Positions 53,803 through 63,332 of a stretch of 64,000 nucleotides of DNA are shown here, piece after piece. The stretch comes from an uncultured Mediterraneibacter sp. (lineage in GTDB: Bacteria; Bacillota; Clostridia; Lachnospirales; Lachnospiraceae). Within the stretch, counting starts at the first letter, position 1. Every line of letters begins with the position of its first letter. The notes beneath the pieces were generated by a model. It ran no database searches. It was not told the DNA's origin and saw nothing but the letters and a program-made list of their open reading frames with translations. The stretch spans positions 87,975 to 151,974 of the forward strand of contig NZ_CAKRDI010000005.1 in the NCBI RefSeq assembly GCF_934309415.1, written 5' to 3'. Made by a program: the position numbers and the translations under genes.

Positions 53803-53838
53803 AAAAAACCTTAAGGGTCTGGCAAAAGCCAGACCCTT
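53803..53838. terminator. Bidirectional terminator between convergent genes
   Basis: A perfect 11-bp stem AAGGGTCTGGC/GCCAGACCCTT with an AAAA loop. On the minus strand it is followed by six T close after the stop at 53840; for the plus-strand gene the T-run is weaker. Confidence 0.9.
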
Positions 53839-53839
53839 A

Positions 53840-54913
53840 TCACGTGCGTTTTCCTGCTTTAAGTATTTCAAACAACTCTTCATTATCCAATATATTCATA
53901 TGTGCCAGCTTATTTCTTGCATTTCTATATCTAGCCAGGTCATCACATTCTCTGGTTGAAATAATAATATCTCCTTTTTTGACCAGATAAAATAAATTTC
54001 CTATTTCAGCTTCTTCTGGTATAGTAATCATCTCACCGCAACTATTATTAATAGGAAGTACTAATTTAATAGCACTGCCATATCGATTCACAAAATACCG
54101 TCTATAGCTTTCAATTAACGGGAAAATATATTTTAACTGCGCTTCCCAAGTTAAAATCTTAACTTCTTCTTCAGTTTTACTAAAGCTGTAATATTCCCCA
54201 TCACTTCTAACTAAACACTGAATCAATTTCTGAATACTTTTATAAGGATCAATCAAAAATTCCATCCCCTTAGAAACACATAACGCACATAGTTCAACAT
54301 CATCCCCGCATATTGAAGAAACAAGTTCAGCCAGATACGGACGTAAAAATTCTTTACAATTTGTCTCTGACGATGTCAATGCACAAAATGCATATTTATC
54401 ATATGCGCCTATATTCTGATTGAAAATGATATTTTTTATTCCCTTTTTTCCTTTTCTGACTACTGAATCGTCATGTGTCTCAAGAATAAATATAGCCGGC
54501 GTTTTATCTTTCACATTTTTACTATATTCTGACACAAAATCAAGCCATAAGTCTATTTTTTCATTTGGTATATCAGATACCCAAATATAACGATCATTCA
54601 AAACTGTTTCCTGACATTTTCCGAGAAACTGCGCATAACTCGTTCCATAACGATATGTAACGCGTATCTCCTTTTTGCAATATCTTTCTAACAGAAATTC
54701 TCCTGGATTTTCTTCCGGACATTCAATTTGTTCCAGTTTGTTTTTAGAATTTTCCAATTGCAGCTGATCACATACATTTTCTATAAGTACATTTTTCCAT
54801 GGAGTAGAAGCTGGGAGAGAGAGCAAAATACTACTCCCTCCTAGAGCCTCATTGACAATGCTTTCCATAAATGTATGGGCTTTAATTATATTATCCCACC
54901 AAATCTGCTCCAT
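53840..54913 (-). CDS. Unknown protein with C-terminal HEPN-like RxxxxH motif, coupled to the giant ATPase
   Basis: A 357-residue soluble protein. The N-terminal part has GGSSILLSLPASTPWKN followed by DPGE-like and YIWVSDI strands, which recalls a P-loop fold without the GKS/T residues. The C-terminal 80 residues are helical and end in RYRNARNKLAHMN, where Arg333-x4-His338 matches the HEPN motif of RNases and of many toxin and defence proteins. ATG 54913 overlaps the giant gene stop in TGATG and has GGAGG seven bases upstream, so the two proteins are made together. I infer an effector or partner of the ATPase; RNase activity is not shown. Confidence 0.7.
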   Translation of the reverse strand: MEQIWWDNIIKAHTFMESIVNEALGGSSILLSLPASTPWKNVLIENVCDQLQLENSKNKLEQIECPEENPGEFLLERYCKKEIRVTYRYGTSYAQFLGKCQETVLNDRYIWVSDIPNEKIDLWLDFVSEYSKNVKDKTPAIFILETHDDSVVRKGKKGIKNIIFNQNIGAYDKYAFCALTSSETNCKEFLRPYLAELVSSICGDDVELCALCVSKGMEFLIDPYKSIQKLIQCLVRSDGEYYSFSKTEEEVKILTWEAQLKYIFPLIESYRRYFVNRYGSAIKLVLPINNSCGEMITIPEEAEIGNLFYLVKKGDIIISTRECDDLARYRNARNKLAHMNILDNEELFEILKAGKRT

Positions 54914-57900
54914 CACTTGTCCTCCATATATTTCATCAATTCATCTTCAATCTGTGAAACTGTACCCATCATCTGACAGAAACTATGTCTTGTAAAACGA
55001 TAATGAGCATTGCCTGTATGCTGTAATACATTTAATTCTCGCATCTCTTCCATTAAAGCATGCAATTTTTCATTTCCTAATTTTAAAATCTTGATAATTG
55101 AATAGGATTTAGCTACTTCAATCAAATCATCTACGCTACATCCATTTTGGGATTTATATTCATGATAATGGAATGCAACTAATAAGGCAATAATATAATA
55201 GTAATCATCATCACCCTCTTTTAATGTAATGAAAAATTTAGATCTTATCTCTTCTTGCAAAGACTGTTCTGCCAGTATTTTTTTAATATGATCCTTTTTT
55301 ACAATGTATGGCGGCGTATCATTTTCCGAATACCCTACATAATCTCTTTGCAGAGCTTCAATCAGTTTTTTACAATATAATTGCAGTAATCCAGGAAAAT
55401 AATTCGTAGTTCCAAAAATCGTCGAAATTAATACTTCTGTATTATTATCTTTAGGAAATCTAAATCCCAGATAAGATAATGGAACTTCCAACAATTCTCT
55501 TGCTTCCATCGCTTTAAACGGTTTTACCGTCATCGACTCTAAATGCGCAAGACCACTGTTTTTGCCTAAAGCTATGTCACGTTTAAATCGCACAATATTA
55601 CGTAACCCGGCCACAACGAATTTAAAACGTCCTTTCCCTATTCCCTGAATTTCCTCTAACATATCAAATGGCTTATAATCTACCGACTCACAACTTTCAA
55701 TAAACTTATCCGCCTCATCCAGCATCAGTAACAGATACGGAATAGGATCAATCGTACTCTTTAAACGTTTCTTTATTCTCTGTGTTAATTCACTCCACTC
55801 ATCTGTAACATATCCCTCTTGTAAAATTCCTGCATCTGCTAATTCGCGGGAAATTTTTTCAGCTGCCATTTTATAGTCACAATTTTTAATCTCTACTAAA
55901 ACTGCTCTTGCATTGTTCTCATTATGATCAATATTGTTTCGAGCCATTCGAAGCAAGGCAGATTTTCCAAGTTGTCGTCCACCATAAACAAGATTTACTC
56001 CTGTAGATGATTCAATCTTATCGAGTTCATATCTCCGACCAATAAAAATTTCCGGTGGCATTACATCTGCTGATTTATCAATGTATGGCTGATATGAAGC
56101 AAATGGCATCACAATTGACATCAGCATTCTATTAATTGCAGTTTCCATATAATGTTTTGCCAAATAGAAGATAACCACTCTGTCTATAACTGCAAATATT
56201 TTTTCTCCCCCTACTTCTGTTTTTGACTTTCTTGCCAACTTTCTTTTATCTGCCAATGTTAAAGCATAATCAAGTAAAACAAGCGTATGTTTAGCATTTC
56301 CAATCTGCTTGAAAACATCTATAAGACGACCCGCATCAGTTTTTCCGAAAAGACAAACTACGCGAAATTTCTTTTCCTCCGCCTCTGATCCAAAAGCTGA
56401 TATAGGATGCTTGTAATTCGTTTTTCTTCCATTTATAGGTCTCTTTAATATAACTGAATAGTTTTCAATTTTCTCAGGAATCGGTTCTTCCATCTTCACA
56501 CTTTCCACATTGAATCCCAATGCAAGCAACAAATTATTCAGCGTTGTTTCCCCTACTCTTGCTCCTTTCGGCCAATTTTCTAAGAGTCTGTTTCCTCCCT
56601 TTGTATCTTTGTTATTAGTTTTTGATAAATTTACCAAAGCTCTAAGTGTATGTCTCGGATCAGCAGTTTTCTTATAATTAATATCATACTCCTCAAGATA
56701 GTCTTCCAGATAATCTTCCTGTTGCACACTACCTTCCAAGTCAACATCCTGCATAATAACTCGATTCAGTAAATCTTCAGCCGCCGCATAATTTTGCTGT
56801 TTAATACGCTCTTTGATCTGATTAACCGCCTTGTTGATAATTGCATCTTCTTCCCAATCAATATTTTCCTGTAAATAAATATTCAGATTATGTTGTAAAT
56901 CAATCGCTCTTTCTTGTGCATCATTCTTAATTTTTTCTCGAAACGCCTGGAGTATTTTTGTGAAAAATCCATAGTTTTTTGTTTCAATTGCCCATGAATA
57001 CCAAGATTCTACTATCTGAAGAATAATTTCCTTACTATTTTCAATGGTATTATCTATCTGACCGTAGCTTTGCGCCAGTTCAATATCTCCGATAAATTCT
57101 TTTCTTTTATTCTCAAGATCTTGTAACGGATTAATAATTGCTTTTTCAATATCATATCTTTCTATTTCATCAGCTGATAATGTATATCCCTGATATTTTA
57201 AATATTTCAGAATTAATAAAGCACTTCCATAATCATCTTCACCATCAAAAATATCTCGTATTCTATCAGTTAATTCTTTTTCTTCTTCATTGCAGTGTAA
57301 TTGTATTCTTGACATAGCAGAAAAATCCGGGAGCTCAGGGACCTCATCAAGCATAGGTAAAAATTCTTCGTCTAATAATACCTTATCCCCTTTCAGGAAA
57401 TCTATGTAATAGAATTTATAAGATCCGTCCTTATATTCCCCTGACAATCGACTTTTAAGCTCTTCTAATGTCTGTTTTAAAACGATTCTACCTGCACATT
57501 CATCTAGCTTAGCGGAACTCATCTCAGACAATTCTTCTGCGATTTCATTCATATTACTTAATAATGAAGTGCGATTTTTTTTATATTCACGTAAAGATTC
57601 ATCATCTATGCTTGTAAAAGCGGATTGCATAATAAATACATAGTTGCAAAGTACAGATACAATTTTATATACTTTTTTGTACAAATTCATCCTTAAACTG
57701 CTCATCAAGTCTGAGGTCTTTTTAACATAATACATATTCTTGGTTGCTAACTCCCAATATTCATCAAGAATCCTGTTAATCTTTGCCGGATCAATATTTT
57801 CCGAACTAATAACTGCCTGATCCTTTACATATGTACTGCTAAGAAATTCTTCCAGCATATCTAACATTTCTTTGTCGTTATTAACAACAACCCCCAGATA

Positions 57901-60621
57901 TTCACATAAATCACTTTCCGTTCCCAAAAGTAATTTTTCAGTTTCCATAAAACGCTTATGGAATGCATTTTCTTTAAAATTGCTTTTTACATAATTTTCA
58001 TAGTATCCCTTCGCTTCTCGACGAATTTCGTCTAACTTCTGCTCCCATGCACTTCTTTCTTTCTCACGGTAATCCGCATAACGGTCAATACCCTTATGAT
58101 ATTTATTTTTAAATTCCTTTAAATCATAAATAATTTTCTCAAGCTTCTGATTAGATCTAAACAAGCTGTTTCCACTAAGCATCGAATACAATTGATGAAT
58201 CGAATAATCATAACTATACTGATCATAAAAATAATTACGTAATGTTGCTGCAATAATATAATAGTCTGATACCGGCTCTGTATCACCATAAAACACATTA
58301 AAAATGGTATCTGAACTATATGTACAATTTTCTAATGGATCATTAACAGCATAAGCCAGATGACGATAATATGAATCAAAGAAGTTATACTTTTCAGCTA
58401 ATGTTTTTAAATATGCTGATGCAGCATATGTTTTTCCTGAAATAATCATTTTCTGGTAATCTGAAATATACTGCTCTCTTTTCTCATCTGTAAGTACCAT
58501 AGAATTAGAAGCTACTTGTTTTTCAAGTGTCTCTGCAATATCTTGTTTCTCCACAGCTGCCACTCTCTCTTCTATTTCTCCCTTATCTTCTACTATCTCT
58601 ACCGCTTTATTTTCTATTTCTCCTTCTTCGCAGTCTTCCTCAACTTTTTTCTTTTCGTCGCTATCTGCTCCACTCACTGCGTTCATTTCCATTTCTTCAT
58701 TTATTAAATGAACATCTTCTACTTTTTCATCATTAAATTCCGCACTCTCATCTTCATAAGAAGAAGATTTATCCTTAGTAAGTGTTTTTGTTTCTACTTC
58801 GAAAGGCTGATTAGTTTCCAAAGAGAATACCTCATTTTCAAAATATGAAGTATAGCAAAGGCTTACCTCTCTTAAATCGATTGACGTTTTCAGCCAATTA
58901 GCAACTGCTTTTGCCTGCACCAACGTATTTCCTGTAACAACTAATATATCTCCTGTCTTTAAATCCTCTTCGACAGTATCCATAAAGTTTGTCAATATCT
59001 CTTTTTTCTCTGTTACAACTCCTGCAAACCATACAGTAACTTTATCTTCCTGAATTTCAACTTCCTGATCGTCTTGATTACTGATTGGATATCCATCAAC
59101 AAAGTAATCTTTTTCCATTGTATTTATTCTAATAATAAATTTATAATCCGGAATTAGCTTTCTTAATTTAATCGCACCCTCAAACGCCAACATTCTTATA
59201 ATAGCAGCATTTGTTGTATCATCAATGGATTCTCCTGGATCTTGAGTTGAAATTTTCCCTTTTGCATACACTCTCAAAAGAGAACCTGAATCTTTTGCTG
59301 AAAAAGCTCTCATTCCACGTGGAGATAATGCGAAAAATTCTCCCATCCCCTCAATAACATATCTTTTCAAATATCCTAATTGATATAATTTTTCAGTAGC
59401 AAGCTTATATTTTCCCGTTGTATCATTGTTTTTTTCTGAAAAACTTCTTATCGAATATCCACCTGCATTGAAAGCCTCAATTAAACAGGCTATTTTTTCT
59501 TTGGCCGGTTGTTTACTAATATCCTTTTTAAACTCTTTAACCCCAAATTTAGTGTTGGCTTTAGAACTCATCTGGACTCGTAAAATCGAAGGATTCTCCA
59601 TAACCAGAATATCCTTCATTTCTTCCTCTTCCATAAACTCTTCAGGAGTAATCTCAGAAGTTGTTTCTCTTTCTTCAATGTCTTCTGAAATCGACTCAGA
59701 AGTATTCGCTCTTTCTTCTGCAAATTCTTCTGTAAATTTCTCCGAAATTGGCTCGGAAATATTTTCCCCTTCTTCTGTAGATCCTTCTGAAATTATTTCG
59801 GAAATATTCTTCTCTTCTTCTATAATTTCCACGGAAATTGTTTCAGAATCTTCCTTTTCCGCTTCCGCATGCTCCTCAGAAATTATTTCGTAATCTTCTT
59901 CTCTTTTCTCTACAATATCTTCAGAAGTACTTGCAGAATTCTCTCTGCTTTCTTCGGTCTCACATGAACCACTTTCCTCTAATTCTTTTTTTATTTCAGA
60001 ACTATCTTTCTCTATATCAAGCTCAACATTTACCTTTTTTTCAAGAGATAACGTATCAAATTGAACTCCCATGGTTATCTCTTCTTCAAAATATGTTCCC
60101 AGTTTATAGAGCTTGGAAAATCTTCTCATTGCATCTTCTTCAAAAAAAGCCTGCTGTAATCCCCAATACGGCTCCGCATACTTCTTCAGATCGCTGCCTT
60201 CCATCCCCCCTACTTTAGCTACATCAATAATATCTTTTCTTGCCTGAAGTATTTTTTCTGTTCTTTCATCCTCTGAATGAAGTGACAAAAAGAATTTCAG
60301 TGCTTCGATATATTTATCGTTTTCCTCAAACACTCTCTGAATTTCCGTTAATTCTCTTTCGAGAACAGAATATTTTGTATCTGGTATCTTCTGATTGAGC
60401 GCTTCATACTTTAAAGTAAAGTCTGCCTGCTTTTGATTTATTTCTTCCAGATGTTCTTTGATTGACACTCCTAAAGTCTCTGGTATAAATTCTTTCGCAT
60501 CTAAGAAACTTTTCAAATCAGAAATATTATCATCCAGCTTTTCAGTAATTCCTTTTAAAGCTTTCAATATTTCTTTAAGCTCTACAATCTCGTCTACTTT
60601 AGATTTAGCCACCCTCTTCAT
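54913..60621 (-). CDS. Giant STAND-like ATPase with coiled-coil, Glu-rich and winged-helix regions
   Basis: A 1902-residue cytoplasmic protein. The parts are: a helical coiled-coil start (1-200), Glu/Ser-rich repeats (about 210-345), a winged-helix-like part (about 355-470), a long helical middle (about 720-1260), a second helix-turn-helix-like segment (about 1280-1350) and a C-terminal P-loop ATPase. Walker A is YGGRQLGKSALL (Lys1553) after FIGRRYEL, and Walker B is LLLMLDEAD (Asp1635-Glu1636). The final 200 residues look like a winged-helix lid. This layout is that of STAND/AAA conflict ATPases; I cannot name the family. ATG 60621 touches GGGG; GTG 60615 has better spacing. A TATAAT lies just upstream. 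Confidence 0.8.
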   Translation of the reverse strand: MKRVAKSKVDEIVELKEILKALKGITEKLDDNISDLKSFLDAKEFIPETLGVSIKEHLEEINQKQADFTLKYEALNQKIPDTKYSVLERELTEIQRVFEENDKYIEALKFFLSLHSEDERTEKILQARKDIIDVAKVGGMEGSDLKKYAEPYWGLQQAFFEEDAMRRFSKLYKLGTYFEEEITMGVQFDTLSLEKKVNVELDIEKDSSEIKKELEESGSCETEESRENSASTSEDIVEKREEDYEIISEEHAEAEKEDSETISVEIIEEEKNISEIISEGSTEEGENISEPISEKFTEEFAEERANTSESISEDIEERETTSEITPEEFMEEEEMKDILVMENPSILRVQMSSKANTKFGVKEFKKDISKQPAKEKIACLIEAFNAGGYSIRSFSEKNNDTTGKYKLATEKLYQLGYLKRYVIEGMGEFFALSPRGMRAFSAKDSGSLLRVYAKGKISTQDPGESIDDTTNAAIIRMLAFEGAIKLRKLIPDYKFIIRINTMEKDYFVDGYPISNQDDQEVEIQEDKVTVWFAGVVTEKKEILTNFMDTVEEDLKTGDILVVTGNTLVQAKAVANWLKTSIDLREVSLCYTSYFENEVFSLETNQPFEVETKTLTKDKSSSYEDESAEFNDEKVEDVHLINEEMEMNAVSGADSDEKKKVEEDCEEGEIENKAVEIVEDKGEIEERVAAVEKQDIAETLEKQVASNSMVLTDEKREQYISDYQKMIISGKTYAASAYLKTLAEKYNFFDSYYRHLAYAVNDPLENCTYSSDTIFNVFYGDTEPVSDYYIIAATLRNYFYDQYSYDYSIHQLYSMLSGNSLFRSNQKLEKIIYDLKEFKNKYHKGIDRYADYREKERSAWEQKLDEIRREAKGYYENYVKSNFKENAFHKRFMETEKLLLGTESDLCEYLGVVVNNDKEMLDMLEEFLSSTYVKDQAVISSENIDPAKINRILDEYWELATKNMYYVKKTSDLMSSLRMNLYKKVYKIVSVLCNYVFIMQSAFTSIDDESLREYKKNRTSLLSNMNEIAEELSEMSSAKLDECAGRIVLKQTLEELKSRLSGEYKDGSYKFYYIDFLKGDKVLLDEEFLPMLDEVPELPDFSAMSRIQLHCNEEEKELTDRIRDIFDGEDDYGSALLILKYLKYQGYTLSADEIERYDIEKAIINPLQDLENKRKEFIGDIELAQSYGQIDNTIENSKEIILQIVESWYSWAIETKNYGFFTKILQAFREKIKNDAQERAIDLQHNLNIYLQENIDWEEDAIINKAVNQIKERIKQQNYAAAEDLLNRVIMQDVDLEGSVQQEDYLEDYLEEYDINYKKTADPRHTLRALVNLSKTNNKDTKGGNRLLENWPKGARVGETTLNNLLLALGFNVESVKMEEPIPEKIENYSVILKRPINGRKTNYKHPISAFGSEAEEKKFRVVCLFGKTDAGRLIDVFKQIGNAKHTLVLLDYALTLADKRKLARKSKTEVGGEKIFAVIDRVVIFYLAKHYMETAINRMLMSIVMPFASYQPYIDKSADVMPPEIFIGRRYELDKIESSTGVNLVYGGRQLGKSALLRMARNNIDHNENNARAVLVEIKNCDYKMAAEKISRELADAGILQEGYVTDEWSELTQRIKKRLKSTIDPIPYLLLMLDEADKFIESCESVDYKPFDMLEEIQGIGKGRFKFVVAGLRNIVRFKRDIALGKNSGLAHLESMTVKPFKAMEARELLEVPLSYLGFRFPKDNNTEVLISTIFGTTNYFPGLLQLYCKKLIEALQRDYVGYSENDTPPYIVKKDHIKKILAEQSLQEEIRSKFFITLKEGDDDYYYIIALLVAFHYHEYKSQNGCSVDDLIEVAKSYSIIKILKLGNEKLHALMEEMRELNVLQHTGNAHYRFTRHSFCQMMGTVSQIEDELMKYMEDK
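59590..59990 (-). repeat. Imperfect tandem repeats coding for the Glu/Ser-rich segment of the giant ATPase
   Basis: Units of roughly 16-18 codons with the pattern SE-x-IS-E-x-x-x-EE-x-E recur about seven times (for example ISEGSTEEGENISE, ISEKFTEEFAEE). They look like a flexible spacer that can change length by slippage or recombination. Confidence 0.6.
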
Positions 60622-60700
60622 CCCCTTTCTTTAGTGCATTATAGTCTTATATTACCATATTTTCTGAATATTTTCGTCTATATTCATCATTTTTTTATTA

Positions 60701-60741
60701 TAGAAACAATTTTTTGAATATATAATATAAAAATTGTTTTT
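60701..60741 (-). other. AT-rich inverted repeat after the TPR-like gene
   Basis: AAACAATTTTT and AAAAATTGTTT form an 11-bp stem around a 19-base AT-rich loop, ten bases past the stop at 60751. It may be a weak terminator ahead of the giant gene. Confidence 0.4.
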
Positions 60742-60750
60742 CTCAAAATA

Positions 60751-61050
60751 TTACTTTTCTAACTGCCTGCATTCTTCTACCGCCTGAAGAACTGCTTTTT
60801 TAGAATACTTTTCATCGTTAATCTGTTCCACCAGCCACCAATATACATTTGATTTTGGTTCAAGATAATAATCAAACATCTGCTCTGCCTCTTTATAATG
60901 CCCCATTTCTTTTGCAATGTATCCCAGATTAAGGTATCTATATCTTCTCTGCTGCATGTCATCTGCAAGAATTACAAATAAACTCATTATTGCAACAACT
61001 ATAACACAAATAAAAATTTTTAAACTCTTGTTCATTTTTAAATTATCCAT
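60751..61050 (-). CDS. Small membrane-anchored TPR-like protein
   Basis: A 99-residue protein with one N-terminal membrane helix (LKIFICVIVVAIMSLFVILA) and a single TPR-like unit (YLNLGYIAKEMGHYKEAEQMFDYYL) followed by a charged helix. AGGAGG precedes the ATG. It lies between the VirD4-like gene and the giant ATPase gene on the same strand. It could tether a partner to the membrane, which the VirD4-like protein itself cannot do because it lacks its own anchor. That link is inference. Confidence 0.65.
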   Translation of the reverse strand: MDNLKMNKSLKIFICVIVVAIMSLFVILADDMQQRRYRYLNLGYIAKEMGHYKEAEQMFDYYLEPKSNVYWWLVEQINDEKYSKKAVLQAVEECRQLEK

Positions 61051-61186
61051 ATGATCCTCCTGTAAACTAATCTATTTAATCATCAAGAAGCGTTTTCATT
61101 AACAGTGAATATTATAATATTAGGTAATCCCTCTAAGCACAAAACTCAAATGCATAGAAATATGATTTAAAGACATCCTTTTGTAA

Positions 61187-62530
61187 TTATTTCCCCATAT
61201 ATTGAGCATATATGGGATACTCATACATTCTTGGAATTCCTTTTACGATAATTGGATAACATCTATCATGAAAAATCAGAGTTTCGTCTTTTTGTAAATG
61301 AAGCAGTCTGCTTGGTGATAACAATGGACGGCCAAACTCATTTTTCCCAGCCAGTTGACTTACATATGTTAAAAACGACAGTTCTCTACTATGCAGATAA
61401 ATCAAATTGCCACAATTATCAATTAACATTTTTCCTATATTTTCACCATACTTATCTATGAGCTGACTATAAGACTGTATAACAATATGATATCGAATGT
61501 TTCTACTTCTGGCTGCTGTAAGCATAGGTCCAACATCAATTGTAGGCATATTGCAGAATTCTTCTAATATAAAATTAGTTTTCACCGGAAGTCTGCCTTT
61601 ATATCTTTCTGCAACTTCAATCATTGTTTCATAACATTGACCAACAAATAAAGTAGCAAGAAAATGAAATGTAGTTTTCTCATCTGGAACAATCACAAAC
61701 ACCGCTGTTTTCTTTACGCCAATCTGTTCCATATCAAAAGAGGATGATGAAAGCATTTCTGTCAACGCCTCTGAAGATTTAAACAATCTTATCAATTGAT
61801 CAAATGTGGACAGTATACAGCTCTTTGTATTTTCCGCTGTCAAATTAAAGTATCCTGCCAAGTTTTGATATGCTTTGCTTTCTCTTGGAAGTTTTCTAAA
61901 GCATTCTTCCATTGTACCATCTGGAATTCTCTCATATCTCCATTTCAATAAATTTGCAATGGACAACTCTTCTCCAAACAAATGACTTAATTCAAAGCAG
62001 CCCTCTCCAAACATTCCAGCCGATTCATTCCAGAACTTGTCTTTATCTGCAGCAGAACGAGTATTAAAAAGTCTCTGTAATAAGTCATTCAAAAGTAACT
62101 GAGCTTTCTTACTCTTACCAGTGGCATATGCTTTTTCAACTGTACTCAAAGGGTTCCATCTATCCTTTGTACTTTCCGGCTGTCTGAAATCAAGACAGAT
62201 TACATCATAATCCTTTGAACAGAGATAATCATACATTCGATTTTTCAGTTCACCTTTAGGATCTACTATCACCATGGACTCATCTGCTCTTGCACAGGAA
62301 TAAATAAGTGGAAAAATGAATCCCTGAGTTTTTCCAGACCCTGTGTCTCCTACAAGCATACTGTGCGACTCTCCCGGATCAGTATACAATATCTCATTTT
62401 CACTATAAAGAATTGGTCCTCCTTTCCCTTTTTCAGATTCCCCATACATGTTCAACATTGCAAGATCCTCTTTCAATTCCCTTTCTGTTGCCATTCTTGC
62501 TTCCTGATAAATAAGACCGTCTTTAAACAT
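61187..62530 (-). CDS. VirD4/TraG-like ATPase (CD1115 type) without membrane anchor
   Basis: A 447-residue hexameric coupling-protein-type ATPase. Walker A is GDTGSGKT at residues 61-68, after YTDPGESHSMLV, and VDPKGELKNRMYDYL is the next family motif. Walker B lies in NFILEEFCNMPTI, and IQSYSQLIDKYGE supplies the motif III glutamine region. Full VirD4/TraG proteins of conjugative elements are about 600 residues with two N-terminal membrane helices; here these are missing and the protein starts shortly before the Walker A region. No relaxase, mating-pore or integrase gene is in the window. AAGGAG precedes the ATG, 11 bases after the degenerate AAA gene. The role may be DNA or protein pumping outside conjugation. 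Confidence 0.85.
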   Translation of the reverse strand: MFKDGLIYQEARMATERELKEDLAMLNMYGESEKGKGGPILYSENEILYTDPGESHSMLVGDTGSGKTQGFIFPLIYSCARADESMVIVDPKGELKNRMYDYLCSKDYDVICLDFRQPESTKDRWNPLSTVEKAYATGKSKKAQLLLNDLLQRLFNTRSAADKDKFWNESAGMFGEGCFELSHLFGEELSIANLLKWRYERIPDGTMEECFRKLPRESKAYQNLAGYFNLTAENTKSCILSTFDQLIRLFKSSEALTEMLSSSSFDMEQIGVKKTAVFVIVPDEKTTFHFLATLFVGQCYETMIEVAERYKGRLPVKTNFILEEFCNMPTIDVGPMLTAARSRNIRYHIVIQSYSQLIDKYGENIGKMLIDNCGNLIYLHSRELSFLTYVSQLAGKNEFGRPLLSPSRLLHLQKDETLIFHDRCYPIIVKGIPRMYEYPIYAQYMGK

Positions 62531-62541
62531 TTTCTTTCTCC

Positions 62542-63321
62542 TTAGTCAAAATCACGAATAAATCCTATTGAATTACAAATCTTCTTTTTACTTTCTGGAA
62601 AATATTTCTGAATGTCTTCTAATTCAATATTTTTGTTTTTTACATTTTCAATCATTTTCTCCAAGGTAATCTGTTTAATCAATTTAGATACCACTTCCAT
62701 ATTTTCTATTCTTTTTTCGTCTCTCTCCTTGAACTTTTGAACCAGAAGATCTTCTGCCTCTTCCATCAATTCAAGTCCAGCCTCTGTAGCGAGCAATTTA
62801 AATTCCATCACGCATTGATTTATTGATGGTGTTTGCGCTTCAATATATATGTAGGTATCGTATCTCGTAAATTCTGCAAATAATTTATTCGTTTTTATAT
62901 TCTCTTTTCCTTTAAGACAGAGAATTACATAACACACACTCTTCTGAGTATGGATATAATCTAAAACAATATCTAATGTATCATTGTATCCTTCGCTACT
63001 CCACTGTTCAGATAATTCAATCAATACAAAACCACTAAATGTGTCATAACAGTCTCTTGCAACACTCATACTATCCATTAAATGATGAATAAAATGATGT
63101 GCTCCATCCTTTGAATTAAAATATGGCATAATAATCGTAAAATACTTGTATATTCCTTTGAATTTCATCATGCCCTGATTTTCTAAATTTTCAACCATCC
63201 GCAAACTAAGGGTTTCCATCGCACAGATTGACTTTCCTGTTATAAAGAAATTAGGACGCTCATATTCTTTGATTTTACATAGTTTTTTCAAAATATTTTC
63301 TTCCTTTTTATTATAATTCAT
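62542..63321 (-). CDS. Unknown protein resembling a degenerate AAA ATPase
   Basis: A 259-residue soluble protein. FFITGKSICAMETLSLRMVENL stands where a Walker A would be, and GFVLIELSEQW with DIVLDYIHTQKSVCYVILCLKG follows the order of a Walker B and sensor strand in CbbX/SpoVK-type AAA proteins, but the key GxxGxGK[ST] and DE residues are absent. The C-terminal 90 residues are charged helices. ATG 63321 has AAGGAG in place; the earlier ATG at 63336 overlaps it. It sits tightly between the exonuclease remnant and the VirD4-like gene, so it may be an inactive ATPase subunit. The fold call is inference. Confidence 0.6.
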   Translation of the reverse strand: MNYNKKEENILKKLCKIKEYERPNFFITGKSICAMETLSLRMVENLENQGMMKFKGIYKYFTIIMPYFNSKDGAHHFIHHLMDSMSVARDCYDTFSGFVLIELSEQWSSEGYNDTLDIVLDYIHTQKSVCYVILCLKGKENIKTNKLFAEFTRYDTYIYIEAQTPSINQCVMEFKLLATEAGLELMEEAEDLLVQKFKERDEKRIENMEVVSKLIKQITLEKMIENVKNKNIELEDIQKYFPESKKKICNSIGFIRDFD

Positions 63322-63332
63322 TCTTTTCTCCT

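Noticed and set aside
61187-62530. Complete conjugative element
   Set aside because: Only a shortened VirD4-like protein is present; relaxase, VirB4/VirB6-like, integrase and attachment repeats are absent in the window.
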